From: an uncultured Myxococcales bacterium
Lineage (GTDB): Bacteria; Myxococcota_A; UBA9042
Direction of reading: 5' to 3'
NCBI GenBank assembly: GCA_903924465.1
Contig: CAIYBN010000142.1
Location: forward strand, 46,667-110,666
Length of the DNA: 64,000 nucleotides
This document shows positions 23,120-31,484 of this stretch, one piece after another; the stretch's first letter is position 1; each line of letters begins with the position of its first letter. The position numbers and the translations under genes are program-made. Below the pieces are notes generated by a model, which saw only the letters and a program-made list of their open reading frames with translations, was not told where the DNA came from and ran no database searches.

Positions 23120-25848
23120 CGACTGCCTCCGTGGTTCTTCTTCACGCGTTTGATCGGCGCCAAATCGCTCTCATCCGTTGCCGACGACGAGGACGGCAGC
23201 TTGACCGACGGCGGTGGCGCCGGTTTCGCGTCCGGCATGACCTTGTACTCGCCGTCGGTCTTGGGCGCGAGCGTCTTCGCCTCGGGCTCCGGCTTCGGCG
23301 CCCGCGCTTCCGCCTCTGCACGCGCCGCTGCGGCTTTGGCCTCAGCCGCAGACCGTGCCTCCGCTTCCGCCTTCTTCTCCGCATCCAGTCGCGCCTGCGC
23401 TGCCGCCCGCCGCTCGGCATCGGCACGCGCCTCCGCCGCCGCGCGCGCCTCTGCCGCGGCCTTCGCCTCTGCCGCCGCACGCGCTTGCGCCGCGGCCTTG
23501 GCTTCGATGGCCGCACGTGCCGCCGCTGCAGCTGCCTCTTCCTGCGCCGAATGTTCTTCCGGTGGCGGTTCTGCAACCGGCGTCGCTGCGGCCGGCAAAG
23601 TGACCGGGCGTGCAGCCTTGGCCGCCGCGGCAACCTTGGCCGCTTTCTCAGCCGCAGCTTTGTCCGCAGCCGCTTTCTTGGCCACCGCGGCAGCTTCCTT
23701 GGCTTGCGCGGCAGCACGCTTCGCTTCCGTCGCTTTCTCTTCCGCCGCGGCCTTCCTTTCCGCCGCGACGCGTTTCGCCTCCAGTTCCTGTGCCGCCACA
23801 GCCGCCTTCGCAGCAGCGCGTGTCGTTGCCTGATCCCCCTGCGCCGCCGCCTTTTTGACCGCCGCGGCCTCTGCTGCCAACCGGGTGCGTGCGTCGGTCA
23901 ACGCCTTGCGCTCGACAGCCAGCCGCGCCTCTTCAGCCGCTGCTGCGTCGGCCGCGGCTTTGCGCTCGGCCGCGACTCTTGCGGCTTCCGCAGTCTTGGC
24001 CTCGGCCACAGCTTTGCGTTCGGCGGTGACGCGCGCGTCGTCCTTCGCCTTCGCTTCCGCCGCCGCCTTTCGCTCCGCGGCCATGCGCGCGCCTTCCGCC
24101 GCCTTGGCCTCCGCTGCGGCCTTTCGCTCCGCAGCGAGTCTCGCTTCCTCTTTCGCCTTCGCTTCGACGGCTGCCTGACGCTCGGCCGCGATCCGGGCCT
24201 CTTCGGCCGCCCTGGCTTCCGCAGCGAGCAGCCGCTGGGCCACCGCTTGTTTTTCCGCCGCTGCGCGCGCTTCAGCGGCCGCTTGACGCTCCACCGCCGC
24301 ACGCGCTTCCGCCGCAGCTTTGGCTTCCGCCGCCGCCTTGGCTTGTTCCACACGTGCGGCTTCGGCGGCCGCCTTGCGATCATCGGCGGTCAGATCGTAT
24401 TCGGCCTTGGTCACGTAGGAGGGCTTGAGCCCCGCGTCCTTGGGCAATGGATGCCCCTTCGGCAACACGTCCAGCTCGACCTCGCGATCAAAGGTCAGCA
24501 GCGAGCGTGCCACGCGCTGGATGTCCGCCGGCCGCACGGTCAGGTAGCGCGCCAGCAACGTGTTGGCCTTTTGCGCGTCGCCTTCGAACAGCTCAAATTG
24601 CGCGAGGAATTCGGCCTTGCGTGCCAGCGACTGCAGGCCAAAGACCCAGCCAGCGACGAACGTTTCCTGGGCGCGGCGCAATTCCACGGCCGTCACGCCA
24701 TGCGCGGCGATATCGAAGATCGCCAGCCGAACCCGACGCTTCGCTTCCTCCAGCGGCGGCAGCCCCGTCGCTGCCATCTCCACGTACACCTGGAACAAGT
24801 CCAGGTCGCGCCGGCCATCGGTCCCCGCCATGTACTGGGTCGCGAGCGGCAAATCGCGGGTCAACAGCTTGTCCAGCCGACTCGACGGACCGCCGCCCAG
24901 GACCTCTGCCAGCAAGTCCAGCGCCAACGCGTCGTCGTGCGGGCTCGCGGGCACGCGCCAGGCCAAGTGAAACGCGGGCATTTTGGCCAGTTGCTCGTCA
25001 TGCCGGGCGTAGACATGCTGCTTCTGCTCCGGCTCGACGAACGTCGCGTGCGCCACGACACCGCGCCGCGGCACTTTGCCCAGCGTTGCCTCCGCCGCCG
25101 CGCGCGCTTCCGCAGCTGTCACGTCGCCCACCAGCACGAGCACGAGGTTCTCCGGCGCGTACCACGTCCGCCAGAACGCCTGGAACGCTTCCAGCGGCGC
25201 CCGTTGCAGATCGCCCACCTCGCCGATGGTCGAATGGCCCAGCGGCCACGACGGAAACGCCAGTTCATCCAGACGCAAGTGCGCCAATCCATACGGCTTG
25301 TTCTCGATCCGCTCGCGCCGCTCCTCCAGCACCGCTTGCCGCTGGTTGTCGACGTGCTCCTGATCCACGCGCAGCGCGGCCATCCGATCCGCCTCCAGCC
25401 ACAGCGCCAATTGCAGCGCTGGCTTGGGCACCACTTCATGAAAATACGTGCGATCCGTCGAGGTATTGGCGTTCACTTCCCCGCCCAGCGCCTCGATCTG
25501 CTTCATGTGCTCCATCTTGGCGACGTGCGCCGAGCCCTGGAACATCATGTGCTCAAAAAAATGCGCCAGCCCGGAGTTTCCCTGCGTTTCATCGCGCGAA
25601 CCGACCTGCGCCATCACACCCACGGCCACCAGCGGTGCGCGCGCATCGGTCTGGACCACGACGCGCAGGCCATTGTCCAGCGTAAATCGCTCGATGGGCA
25701 GCGGCGTCGGCGTGTGCAGCGGCGTATCGGGCTCGGCGAGATGCGGCGTCGGCGTCGGCCGCGGTGGACGCGCCGATGCGGCCGTGCTCAGCCCAAAGCC
25801 AAGCAACGCGCACAGATAGGCCAGCAGCAACGGACGAACGTGGGGCAT
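23116..25848 (-). CDS. M16 zinc metalloprotease fused to a long Ala/Lys/Glu coiled coil
   Basis: A 910-residue exported protease. The signal peptide MPHVRPLLLAYLCALLGFGL ends at STAASA. The zinc motif HFFEH is at residues 96-100 (inverzincin HxxEH), with the third ligand Glu in VLEERRER (~175/176). A second M16 domain half runs to ~480. Residues ~482-860 are an extreme Ala/Glu/Lys/Arg heptad-like region (AAERKAAAEAKA repeats), similar in composition to the TolA stalk. A short Pro/Ser tail ends in basic residues. GGGAGAGG precedes the ATG at 25848. The probable role is periplasmic proteolysis at a distance from an anchoring point; the coiled-coil role is inference. Confidence 0.87.
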   Translation of the reverse strand: MPHVRPLLLAYLCALLGFGLSTAASARPPRPTPTPHLAEPDTPLHTPTPLPIERFTLDNGLRVVVQTDARAPLVAVGVMAQVGSRDETQGNSGLAHFFEHMMFQGSAHVAKMEHMKQIEALGGEVNANTSTDRTYFHEVVPKPALQLALWLEADRMAALRVDQEHVDNQRQAVLEERRERIENKPYGLAHLRLDELAFPSWPLGHSTIGEVGDLQRAPLEAFQAFWRTWYAPENLVLVLVGDVTAAEARAAAEATLGKVPRRGVVAHATFVEPEQKQHVYARHDEQLAKMPAFHLAWRVPASPHDDALALDLLAEVLGGGPSSRLDKLLTRDLPLATQYMAGTDGRRDLDLFQVYVEMAATGLPPLEEAKRRVRLAIFDIAAHGVTAVELRRAQETFVAGWVFGLQSLARKAEFLAQFELFEGDAQKANTLLARYLTVRPADIQRVARSLLTFDREVELDVLPKGHPLPKDAGLKPSYVTKAEYDLTADDRKAAAEAARVEQAKAAAEAKAAAEARAAVERQAAAEARAAAEKQAVAQRLLAAEARAAEEARIAAERQAAVEAKAKEEARLAAERKAAAEAKAAEGARMAAERKAAAEAKAKDDARVTAERKAVAEAKTAEAARVAAERKAAADAAAAEEARLAVERKALTDARTRLAAEAAAVKKAAAQGDQATTRAAAKAAVAAQELEAKRVAAERKAAAEEKATEAKRAAAQAKEAAAVAKKAAADKAAAEKAAKVAAAAKAARPVTLPAAATPVAEPPPEEHSAQEEAAAAAARAAIEAKAAAQARAAAEAKAAAEARAAAEARADAERRAAAQARLDAEKKAEAEARSAAEAKAAAARAEAEARAPKPEPEAKTLAPKTDGEYKVMPDAKPAPPPSVKLPSSSSATDESDLAPIKRVKKNHGGSR
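23265..24405 (-). repeat. degenerate coding repeat: Ala/Glu/Lys coiled-coil tract
   Basis: About 380 codons of the M16 gene encode repeated 7- and 11-residue units such as AERKAAAEAKA with very few hydrophobic residues. A break containing PVTLPAAATPVAEPPPEE (around 23570-23600) divides two helical blocks. The composition suggests a single long helix or TolA-like stalk. The repeats are imperfect at DNA level. Confidence 0.85.
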
Positions 25849-25960
25849 CAGCCTCTCCCGCTGGCAACTGTACACGGCCGCGACAGAGTTGTCAGGCCCA
25901 CGCGCGGCCCGTACCATGCGCATTCTTGGCCGACGTGGCCGCAAAACGCGCAAGGTTGTC

Positions 25961-27748
25961 ATGGCGATCCTCGGTGAGCACAAACGCAGTCAAGTCAATG
26001 GCAGTTTCCGGCCCGACGCCGTTGGCAAGTCCGTCGTCGTCTTTGGCTGGGTCCAGAGCTACCGCGACCACGGCGGCGTCGTGTTCATCGATCTGCGCGA
26101 TCGCAGTGGTTTCGTGCAGTTGCGCTGTGAGCCGACCCCACATGCCGAAGCACACCGGCTGGCGAATCTGGTACGCAGTGAGTGGGTCATCGCGGCGCGC
26201 GGCACGGTGATTTCGCGCGGCGACAACGTCAATCCGAAAATTCCGACCGGCGCGATCGAAATTGCCGTGGAAGAACTGGAGATTTTGTCCGAAGCGCAGA
26301 CGCCGCCGTTTGAGATCCGCGATGGCATTGAAACCAACGAGAATACCCGGCTGACCTACCGCTATCTGGACCTGCGGCGCCCGGAGCTGAACAACAACTT
26401 CGTGTTGCGTTCAAAGGCTTACCAAATCACGCGGCAGTATTTCACCGGCGAGCAGGGCTTCATTGAGCTCGAGACGCCGATCCTGATGAAATCGACGCCG
26501 GAAGGCGCGCGCGATTACCTGGTGCCGAGCCGCGTGCATCCGGGCCAGTTCTACGCCCTGCCGCAGTCGCCGCAGACGTTCAAGCAGCTGTTCATGGTCG
26601 CGGGCATGGACCGCTACATGCAGATTTGCCGCTGTTTTCGCGACGAGGATCTGCGCGCGGATCGCCAGCCGGAATTCACGCAGTTGGATCTGGAGTTCAG
26701 CTTTGTCACGCCCGAGGACATCTACGCCGTCATGGAAGGCTACGTGCAGCTGATTTGGCGCGAGATGCTGGGCTACGAGCTGACAACGCCGATTCGCCGT
26801 ATGACGTTCCAGGACGCGATGGACAAGTACGGCTGCGACAAGCCGGACCTGCGCTTCGACTTGCCGCTGACGGATTTGACGCCGACGCTGAAAGACCGCG
26901 TGGAATTCCGCGTGTTCGTCGATGCCATCGCCAAAGGCGGCATCGTCAAGGCGCTGCATATTCCCAACGGCGAGACGTTTTCGCGCAAGGATCTGGACAA
27001 GACTTTTCCGGAAGAAGCGGCACCGCATGGCGCCAAGGGCGTGGCGTGGGCGCGCGTCACGGCAACGGGCGAGTGGACGGGGCCGGTCGCGAAAGGCATT
27101 TCCGAGGACCTCCGCGGCGAACTGAACGCACAGCTGGGCGCGAAGGAAGGTTCGCTGATCCTGTTCCTGGCGGACAAAGCGAGCGTGGTGAACGCCTCGC
27201 TCGCGCGCCTGCGCCTGGTTGCGGGCGAGCGCCTGGGGCTCATCGACCCGAAGCGGTGGGCGTTCCTGTGGGTCACGGACTTTCCGATGTTCGAATGGGG
27301 TGAAGACGAGAAGCGCTGGTACGCGATGCACCATCCGTTCACCAGCCCGCGCGTGGACCAGCTTGCCAACCTGGAGTCCGATCCGGGATCGGTGCTGGCC
27401 CAAGCGTACGACCTCGTGGTCAACGGCATCGAGTTGGGCGGCGGTTCGATCCGGATTCACCGCTCCGACGTGCAGCAGAAGGTCTTTGGCCTGCTGGGGC
27501 TGACGGACGAGGAAGCGCAGCAGAAATTCGGCTTCTTCCTCGACGCGCTCAAGTTCGGCACGCCGCCCCACGGCGGTATCGCGCTGGGCATGGACCGGCT
27601 GATGATGCTGCTGACCCACTCCGCCAGCCTCCGCGATGTGATCGCGTTCCCGAAGACGCAGAAGGCCACCGACCTGATGGCGGACTGCCCGAGCGACGTC
27701 GATGACAAGCAGTGGGCGGAATTGCACATCGCGAAACGGCGCGTCTAG
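25961..27748 (+). CDS. aspS: aspartyl-tRNA synthetase
   Basis: AspRS charges tRNA-Asp (and, if non-discriminating, tRNA-Asn). The 595-residue length fits bacterial AspRS with the GAD insertion domain. The N-terminal OB-fold anticodon-binding domain is seen in VVVFGWVQSYRDHGG. Motif 2 is FRDEDLRADRQPEFTQLDLE and motif 3 is GIALGMDRLMMLL near the C-terminus. The ATG at 25961 has AAGG six bases upstream; an earlier in-frame ATG at 25916 has no better site. It is divergent from the M16 protease gene. Confidence 0.96.
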   Translation: MAILGEHKRSQVNGSFRPDAVGKSVVVFGWVQSYRDHGGVVFIDLRDRSGFVQLRCEPTPHAEAHRLANLVRSEWVIAARGTVISRGDNVNPKIPTGAIEIAVEELEILSEAQTPPFEIRDGIETNENTRLTYRYLDLRRPELNNNFVLRSKAYQITRQYFTGEQGFIELETPILMKSTPEGARDYLVPSRVHPGQFYALPQSPQTFKQLFMVAGMDRYMQICRCFRDEDLRADRQPEFTQLDLEFSFVTPEDIYAVMEGYVQLIWREMLGYELTTPIRRMTFQDAMDKYGCDKPDLRFDLPLTDLTPTLKDRVEFRVFVDAIAKGGIVKALHIPNGETFSRKDLDKTFPEEAAPHGAKGVAWARVTATGEWTGPVAKGISEDLRGELNAQLGAKEGSLILFLADKASVVNASLARLRLVAGERLGLIDPKRWAFLWVTDFPMFEWGEDEKRWYAMHHPFTSPRVDQLANLESDPGSVLAQAYDLVVNGIELGGGSIRIHRSDVQQKVFGLLGLTDEEAQQKFGFFLDALKFGTPPHGGIALGMDRLMMLLTHSASLRDVIAFPKTQKATDLMADCPSDVDDKQWAELHIAKRRV

Positions 27749-27777
27749 CGGTTGGTGCCCACGATTTGGCGCGGCCG

Positions 27778-28650
27778 TCAGGGTCCGCCAGTCGCGGTCC
27801 AGGTGCCGTTGCCCGTGAGCGGCACGATTTGCCCCGCCGTAGCAGAGCCCAGCAACTTCATGCTGGTCGTGGCCATCGTCCACGTCCCGGAGAAGGTGTT
27901 GGTGGCGTCGAGCGTGCCTCCGATCGTGCCGCCGAAGAAGTATTCGACCACGAGGAAGACCGTGACGTCGCCGTCCGACATCGTGGCGTCGACTTTCTTG
28001 GTCGTGGGATCGTAGGTACCGGAGATCTTCAAGGTGAACGGATTGAGCTTGGACGCCGTCCCGGACATCGCGCCGTTGACCAGAAACTTGCTGTTCAGGC
28101 ACTTGATCGCGAAAGACAAATTGCCTTTGCTCGTGGTCTTCGTCGGAATGAGCCCCAAGATGCTGAAGGTCATGTCGCCGCTGAACGTGCCGGCCCAATT
28201 CGGGGGCAAGCTGAGGCCGGCGCAGCCAAGGGTCGGATCCGTGATGCATTTGCCCACGCTGCAGATGTTTTGCGCCGGGCACGCGCCGCAACTGCCGCCA
28301 CAGCCGTCGTCGCCACAGAGGTGAATGCCACAGGCGGGCTGGCAAGCAACGTCTGCTGGGACGACGACATCGTCGGCGCCCGTGTCCAGTTCCCAGGAAT
28401 CCACTGCCGCATCGTCCGCGGTGTCGGTCATGGCGCCTGAAGCATCGGTTGAATTGTCGATCGAGTCGTCGACCGCATCGTCGCCGATCGGTGCACTATC
28501 CTGAGCGAATTTGAGAACCACATCGTGGGTTTTGACGTCCGGCAGCGAACCGCCATCGTCCGTTCCCGTCTCGGTCGCGGCTGAACAGGCCGTGGCCAGC
28601 AGGGCGGCAGAAGACAGTCCAAACAGGAACTTGTACAGCCGTTGCCGCAT
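27778..28650 (-). CDS. lipoprotein with Asp-rich linker and Cys-rich CGDDGCGGSCG module
   Basis: A 290-residue predicted lipoprotein (signal MRQRLYKFLFGLSSAALLAT, lipobox Cys22). After the Cys comes an Asp/Ala-rich linker of ~100 residues, then a Cys-rich module around HLCGDDGCGGSCGACPAQ, a motif frequent in myxobacterial and related surface lipoproteins. The C-terminal ~130 residues are Thr/Gly/Ser-rich with a beta-strand pattern (GTFSGDMTFSI, NGTWTATGGP), probably a beta-sandwich or barrel. The function is unknown. GGGGGAGG precedes the ATG at 28650. The gene is convergent with aspS. Confidence 0.8.
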   Translation of the reverse strand: MRQRLYKFLFGLSSAALLATACSAATETGTDDGGSLPDVKTHDVVLKFAQDSAPIGDDAVDDSIDNSTDASGAMTDTADDAAVDSWELDTGADDVVVPADVACQPACGIHLCGDDGCGGSCGACPAQNICSVGKCITDPTLGCAGLSLPPNWAGTFSGDMTFSILGLIPTKTTSKGNLSFAIKCLNSKFLVNGAMSGTASKLNPFTLKISGTYDPTTKKVDATMSDGDVTVFLVVEYFFGGTIGGTLDATNTFSGTWTMATTSMKLLGSATAGQIVPLTGNGTWTATGGP

Positions 28651-28848
28651 GATCGCCTCCCCCAGCGTCTTGATTTCAGGAACTCCCCGCAGAGTCCCCT
28701 TGCTTAGCGCCGAGCGTGCGCGCTGCAACCCCGGCGGTCAAGGGCCGGCAGTGTGCAACTGCTCAATAACTTGAACAAACGTGACCGGCAAGCGCCGCCA
28801 GCTACGCGCGTCCTGGCAGCCCGGGGCCCGTTCCGACCGCCGAAACGC

Positions 28849-30567
28849 TCAATCCAAGCGCCGCTTGCCCAAATATTCATCGCCAATGCGCTGATCCATG
28901 GTTGAAAACCGCGTGTAGCGGCCCTCAAAATGCAGCATGCAATCGCCAATCGAGCCAGCGCGCTGCTTGGCGATGATGAGCTCCGCCATGTGCTCGACCG
29001 TCGGATCCTTGGTGTAGACGAACTCGCGGTAGATGAACGCGATGAGATCGGCGTCCTGTTCGATGGCGCCGGATTCGCGCAAATCGGACATCATCGGCCG
29101 CTTGTTCGGCCGTTGTTCCACGCCGCGGTTCAGCTGGGCCAAGGCGAGCACGGTGCAGTGCAACTCCTTGGCCAAGCCCTTCAACGACCGCGAAATTTCG
29201 CCGATTTCCTGTTCACGGCTCTGCCGCGGATTCGTGCCCTTGGCCAATTGCAGATAGTCGACCACGATGAGATCCAGCGGCCCTTGCATTTGCGCCAGCT
29301 TGGCCCGCGCCCGCAGCTCGTTGGACGTCAAGCCGGGCGTGTCGTCGATCAGGAACCGCGCGCGCGACAGTTCCTCCGCGGCATCGCGGAGCGACACCTC
29401 ATCGTCCGGGCCAAGCATGCCTTTGCGCAAGGACGTCAGCTCAATGCGCGCCCGCGCCGACAGCAGCCGTTGCACCAGTTCTTCGCGACCCATTTCCATG
29501 GAGAACACGAGCACGCCGTGCTGCTCACTGCCGCGCGCATCCGGCTCCCGCCGCGGCCGCAACGCCACGTCCAACGCGATGTTCAGGGCCAGCGCGGTCT
29601 TGCCCATCGCCGGTCGCGCCGCCAGCACGATGAGGTTGGTCGGGTGCATGCCCTGGGTCAGCAGATCCAGGTCACGAAAGCCCGTTGGAATTCCGAGAAT
29701 TTCCCGGCCGCGCTTCTTCGCGTCCATGATCTGCTGGTACACGCCCGGGACAATTTCATCCAGCCCGAGCGCCGACGATCGCACCGAGTGCTTGAGCGCT
29801 TCCGAGACGTTCGTTTCCGCGCGCTGGATGAATTCATCGGGATCGTCGCCGATCTGGAAATCGTTCTGGATCTGCTGACTGGCCCGCAAGATGCGCCGCA
29901 CCGCGGACAGGCGCGCGATCCGCCGGGCATGGTGCTCCACGGCGAGCGTCGCACCGACGGCGTCGGTCAGCTCCACCAGATAGGCAAGGCCAACCTGATC
30001 ACCGTGCTTCTGGTGCGCCAGATCGGTGTAGACCGACACCGCGTCGATCGGCTGACTGCGATTGGCCAGCGTGACCATCGCGTCGAAGATCCAGACATGG
30101 CGCTGGTCGTAGAAATCCTCCGACTTGACTTCAGCTTGCGCCAGCGGCAGCGCTTCCGGATCGATCAGGCAACTCGCCAACAGCGCACGCTCCGTCAGCA
30201 AATCGGCAGCAGAGACGGCGGGCTGGGTGCGCGCGCGCGCGGGATCGGCAGATGCGATCGCTGAGCCGCGTCCAGCCGAAGTCCGCCCGCGCCAATGGGA
30301 AACGGTCGGATCGGCGCTAAGGCTCACGGTTTCCGCGTAGGAATCGTCGCCAAAACCAATATCGGCAGCAGCACCGGCACCGGGATCTGCAAGGTCGAAT
30401 CCCGGATGTTCTGGAATTCTGGAATCATTCATAAAATGATGATCTTGCCCGTCATCTGGCGCGGCGTGATCGCCATCGCCAGCCAGCAGATCCTCGACCA
30501 CCGGCCCGCCCGCGGCGTCCAGTGTCACGTGATCGTTTGAAAAGGGGTCTTGCGGAGAGCCTGCCAT
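28849..30567 (-). CDS. dnaB: replicative DNA helicase with long N-terminal extension
   Basis: DnaB is the hexameric 5'-3' helicase that unwinds DNA at the replication fork. The N-terminal domain starts near residue 122 (LLTERALLASCLIDPEAL). The RecA-like core has Walker A ARPAMGKTALALN, Walker B LIVVDYLQLA and the C-terminal KQRAGSIGD arginine-finger region. The first ~120 residues form an acidic, Gly/Ala-rich extension absent from typical ~450-470-residue DnaB. A start at 30432 would shorten it, but no clear ribosome site supports either choice. No intein is present. Confidence 0.94.
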   Translation of the reverse strand: MAGSPQDPFSNDHVTLDAAGGPVVEDLLAGDGDHAAPDDGQDHHFMNDSRIPEHPGFDLADPGAGAAADIGFGDDSYAETVSLSADPTVSHWRGRTSAGRGSAIASADPARARTQPAVSAADLLTERALLASCLIDPEALPLAQAEVKSEDFYDQRHVWIFDAMVTLANRSQPIDAVSVYTDLAHQKHGDQVGLAYLVELTDAVGATLAVEHHARRIARLSAVRRILRASQQIQNDFQIGDDPDEFIQRAETNVSEALKHSVRSSALGLDEIVPGVYQQIMDAKKRGREILGIPTGFRDLDLLTQGMHPTNLIVLAARPAMGKTALALNIALDVALRPRREPDARGSEQHGVLVFSMEMGREELVQRLLSARARIELTSLRKGMLGPDDEVSLRDAAEELSRARFLIDDTPGLTSNELRARAKLAQMQGPLDLIVVDYLQLAKGTNPRQSREQEIGEISRSLKGLAKELHCTVLALAQLNRGVEQRPNKRPMMSDLRESGAIEQDADLIAFIYREFVYTKDPTVEHMAELIIAKQRAGSIGDCMLHFEGRYTRFSTMDQRIGDEYLGKRRLD

Positions 30568-30782
30568 AGCGCGAGTCTACTGCATGTGAAGTTCGGCGGC
30601 CACGTCCAGTCGGCCACCGGAAGTGCCCGCAGCCACCAGACAACGGGCGGTTGCCAGCCAGAAGGCGAGTGTAGCAGCCTGATATCGCTCAGGTTCCCCA
30701 CGGGCGAGTGCAAGAAAACAAAATCGCCGCAGTGCTGCCGGGACAGACCCGCAGGGCACAGCGCAAGAGCCAAGGCTTGAGC

Positions 30783-31382
30783 ATGCACAAGGTCGGAGAC
30801 CAAACAGAGGGCTACTGCCAACGCTGTCGTCTGAACACGTATCAAACGGTCGCCGCGACGGACGGGCGCACCATTTTCACCGCGACCTGCCGAACGTGCC
30901 GCAACACCATGACCTGGAAGCCGGAAGTGTCGGCCGAGGAAGTGCGCGCGAAGCAATTGAAGAAGCTGAACAAGCTGCAGCGCGATCGCCCGCGGCTGTC
31001 GAGCCCACCGGAGGTCATCTCGAAGCGACCGCAGCGCGGCGGCGATCTGGCTGGGCCGCTGCGCGAGCTGTCCAAGCTGACGGGGAAGCCGATGGGCCTG
31101 CCGCCGGAGCCCGAGGCGCCGCCACCGGTCGTGGTCGGCATCCCGGCGCCCGTGGACGAACGGCTGGCGCGCTGGCAGCAATTGACGGCCAAGCTGAGTT
31201 CCCGCGACGGAAAACCGTACCTGCTGACGCGCACTTACAAGCCGGGCGACGTGGTGCTGCACAAGGCGCATGGTCTGGGCGTCGTCGAGACCGTGATCAA
31301 CGCGGGCGCGTGCATGGTGCTGTTCCGCGATCAAGAGACTGTGCTGCAGATGAGCGTGTCACCGCTGTCGTTGGAGCGGTGA
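30783..31382 (+). CDS. zinc-ribbon protein with C-terminal SH3-like domain, function unknown
   Basis: A 199-residue soluble protein that I do not recognise as a named family. The N-terminus carries two CxxC pairs (YCQRCRLNTYQ and CRTCRN) forming a likely zinc ribbon. The middle is a Lys/Arg- and Pro-rich linker. The C-terminal ~55 residues (YKPGDVVLHKAHGLGVVETV) resemble the small beta-barrel seen in CarD-type RNA polymerase interactors and the UvrD C-terminal region. That suggests nucleic-acid or polymerase binding, as inference only. AAGG lies nine bases before the ATG. It is divergent from dnaB. Confidence 0.72.
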   Translation: MHKVGDQTEGYCQRCRLNTYQTVAATDGRTIFTATCRTCRNTMTWKPEVSAEEVRAKQLKKLNKLQRDRPRLSSPPEVISKRPQRGGDLAGPLRELSKLTGKPMGLPPEPEAPPPVVVGIPAPVDERLARWQQLTAKLSSRDGKPYLLTRTYKPGDVVLHKAHGLGVVETVINAGACMVLFRDQETVLQMSVSPLSLER

Positions 31383-31484
31383 TCGCGGCGGTTCGCGTGT
31401 GACATTTTGCGCGGACGCGCGGCGAAATGGCGCGTTTGGCGAACAGAGGGTGCCCACCCGGTGCGCGGGTGGGGTCCAACGCGC

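Noticed and set aside
23056..25977. Plus-strand open frame (973 codons) opposite the M16 coiled-coil gene
   Set aside because: The Ala/Glu/Lys codon repeats lack antisense stops. The peptide is Arg-rich low complexity, while the minus strand carries the zinc motif.
26411..28345. Minus-strand open frame running through aspS
   Set aside because: It is a shadow of aspS, whose motifs 2 and 3 are intact on the plus strand.
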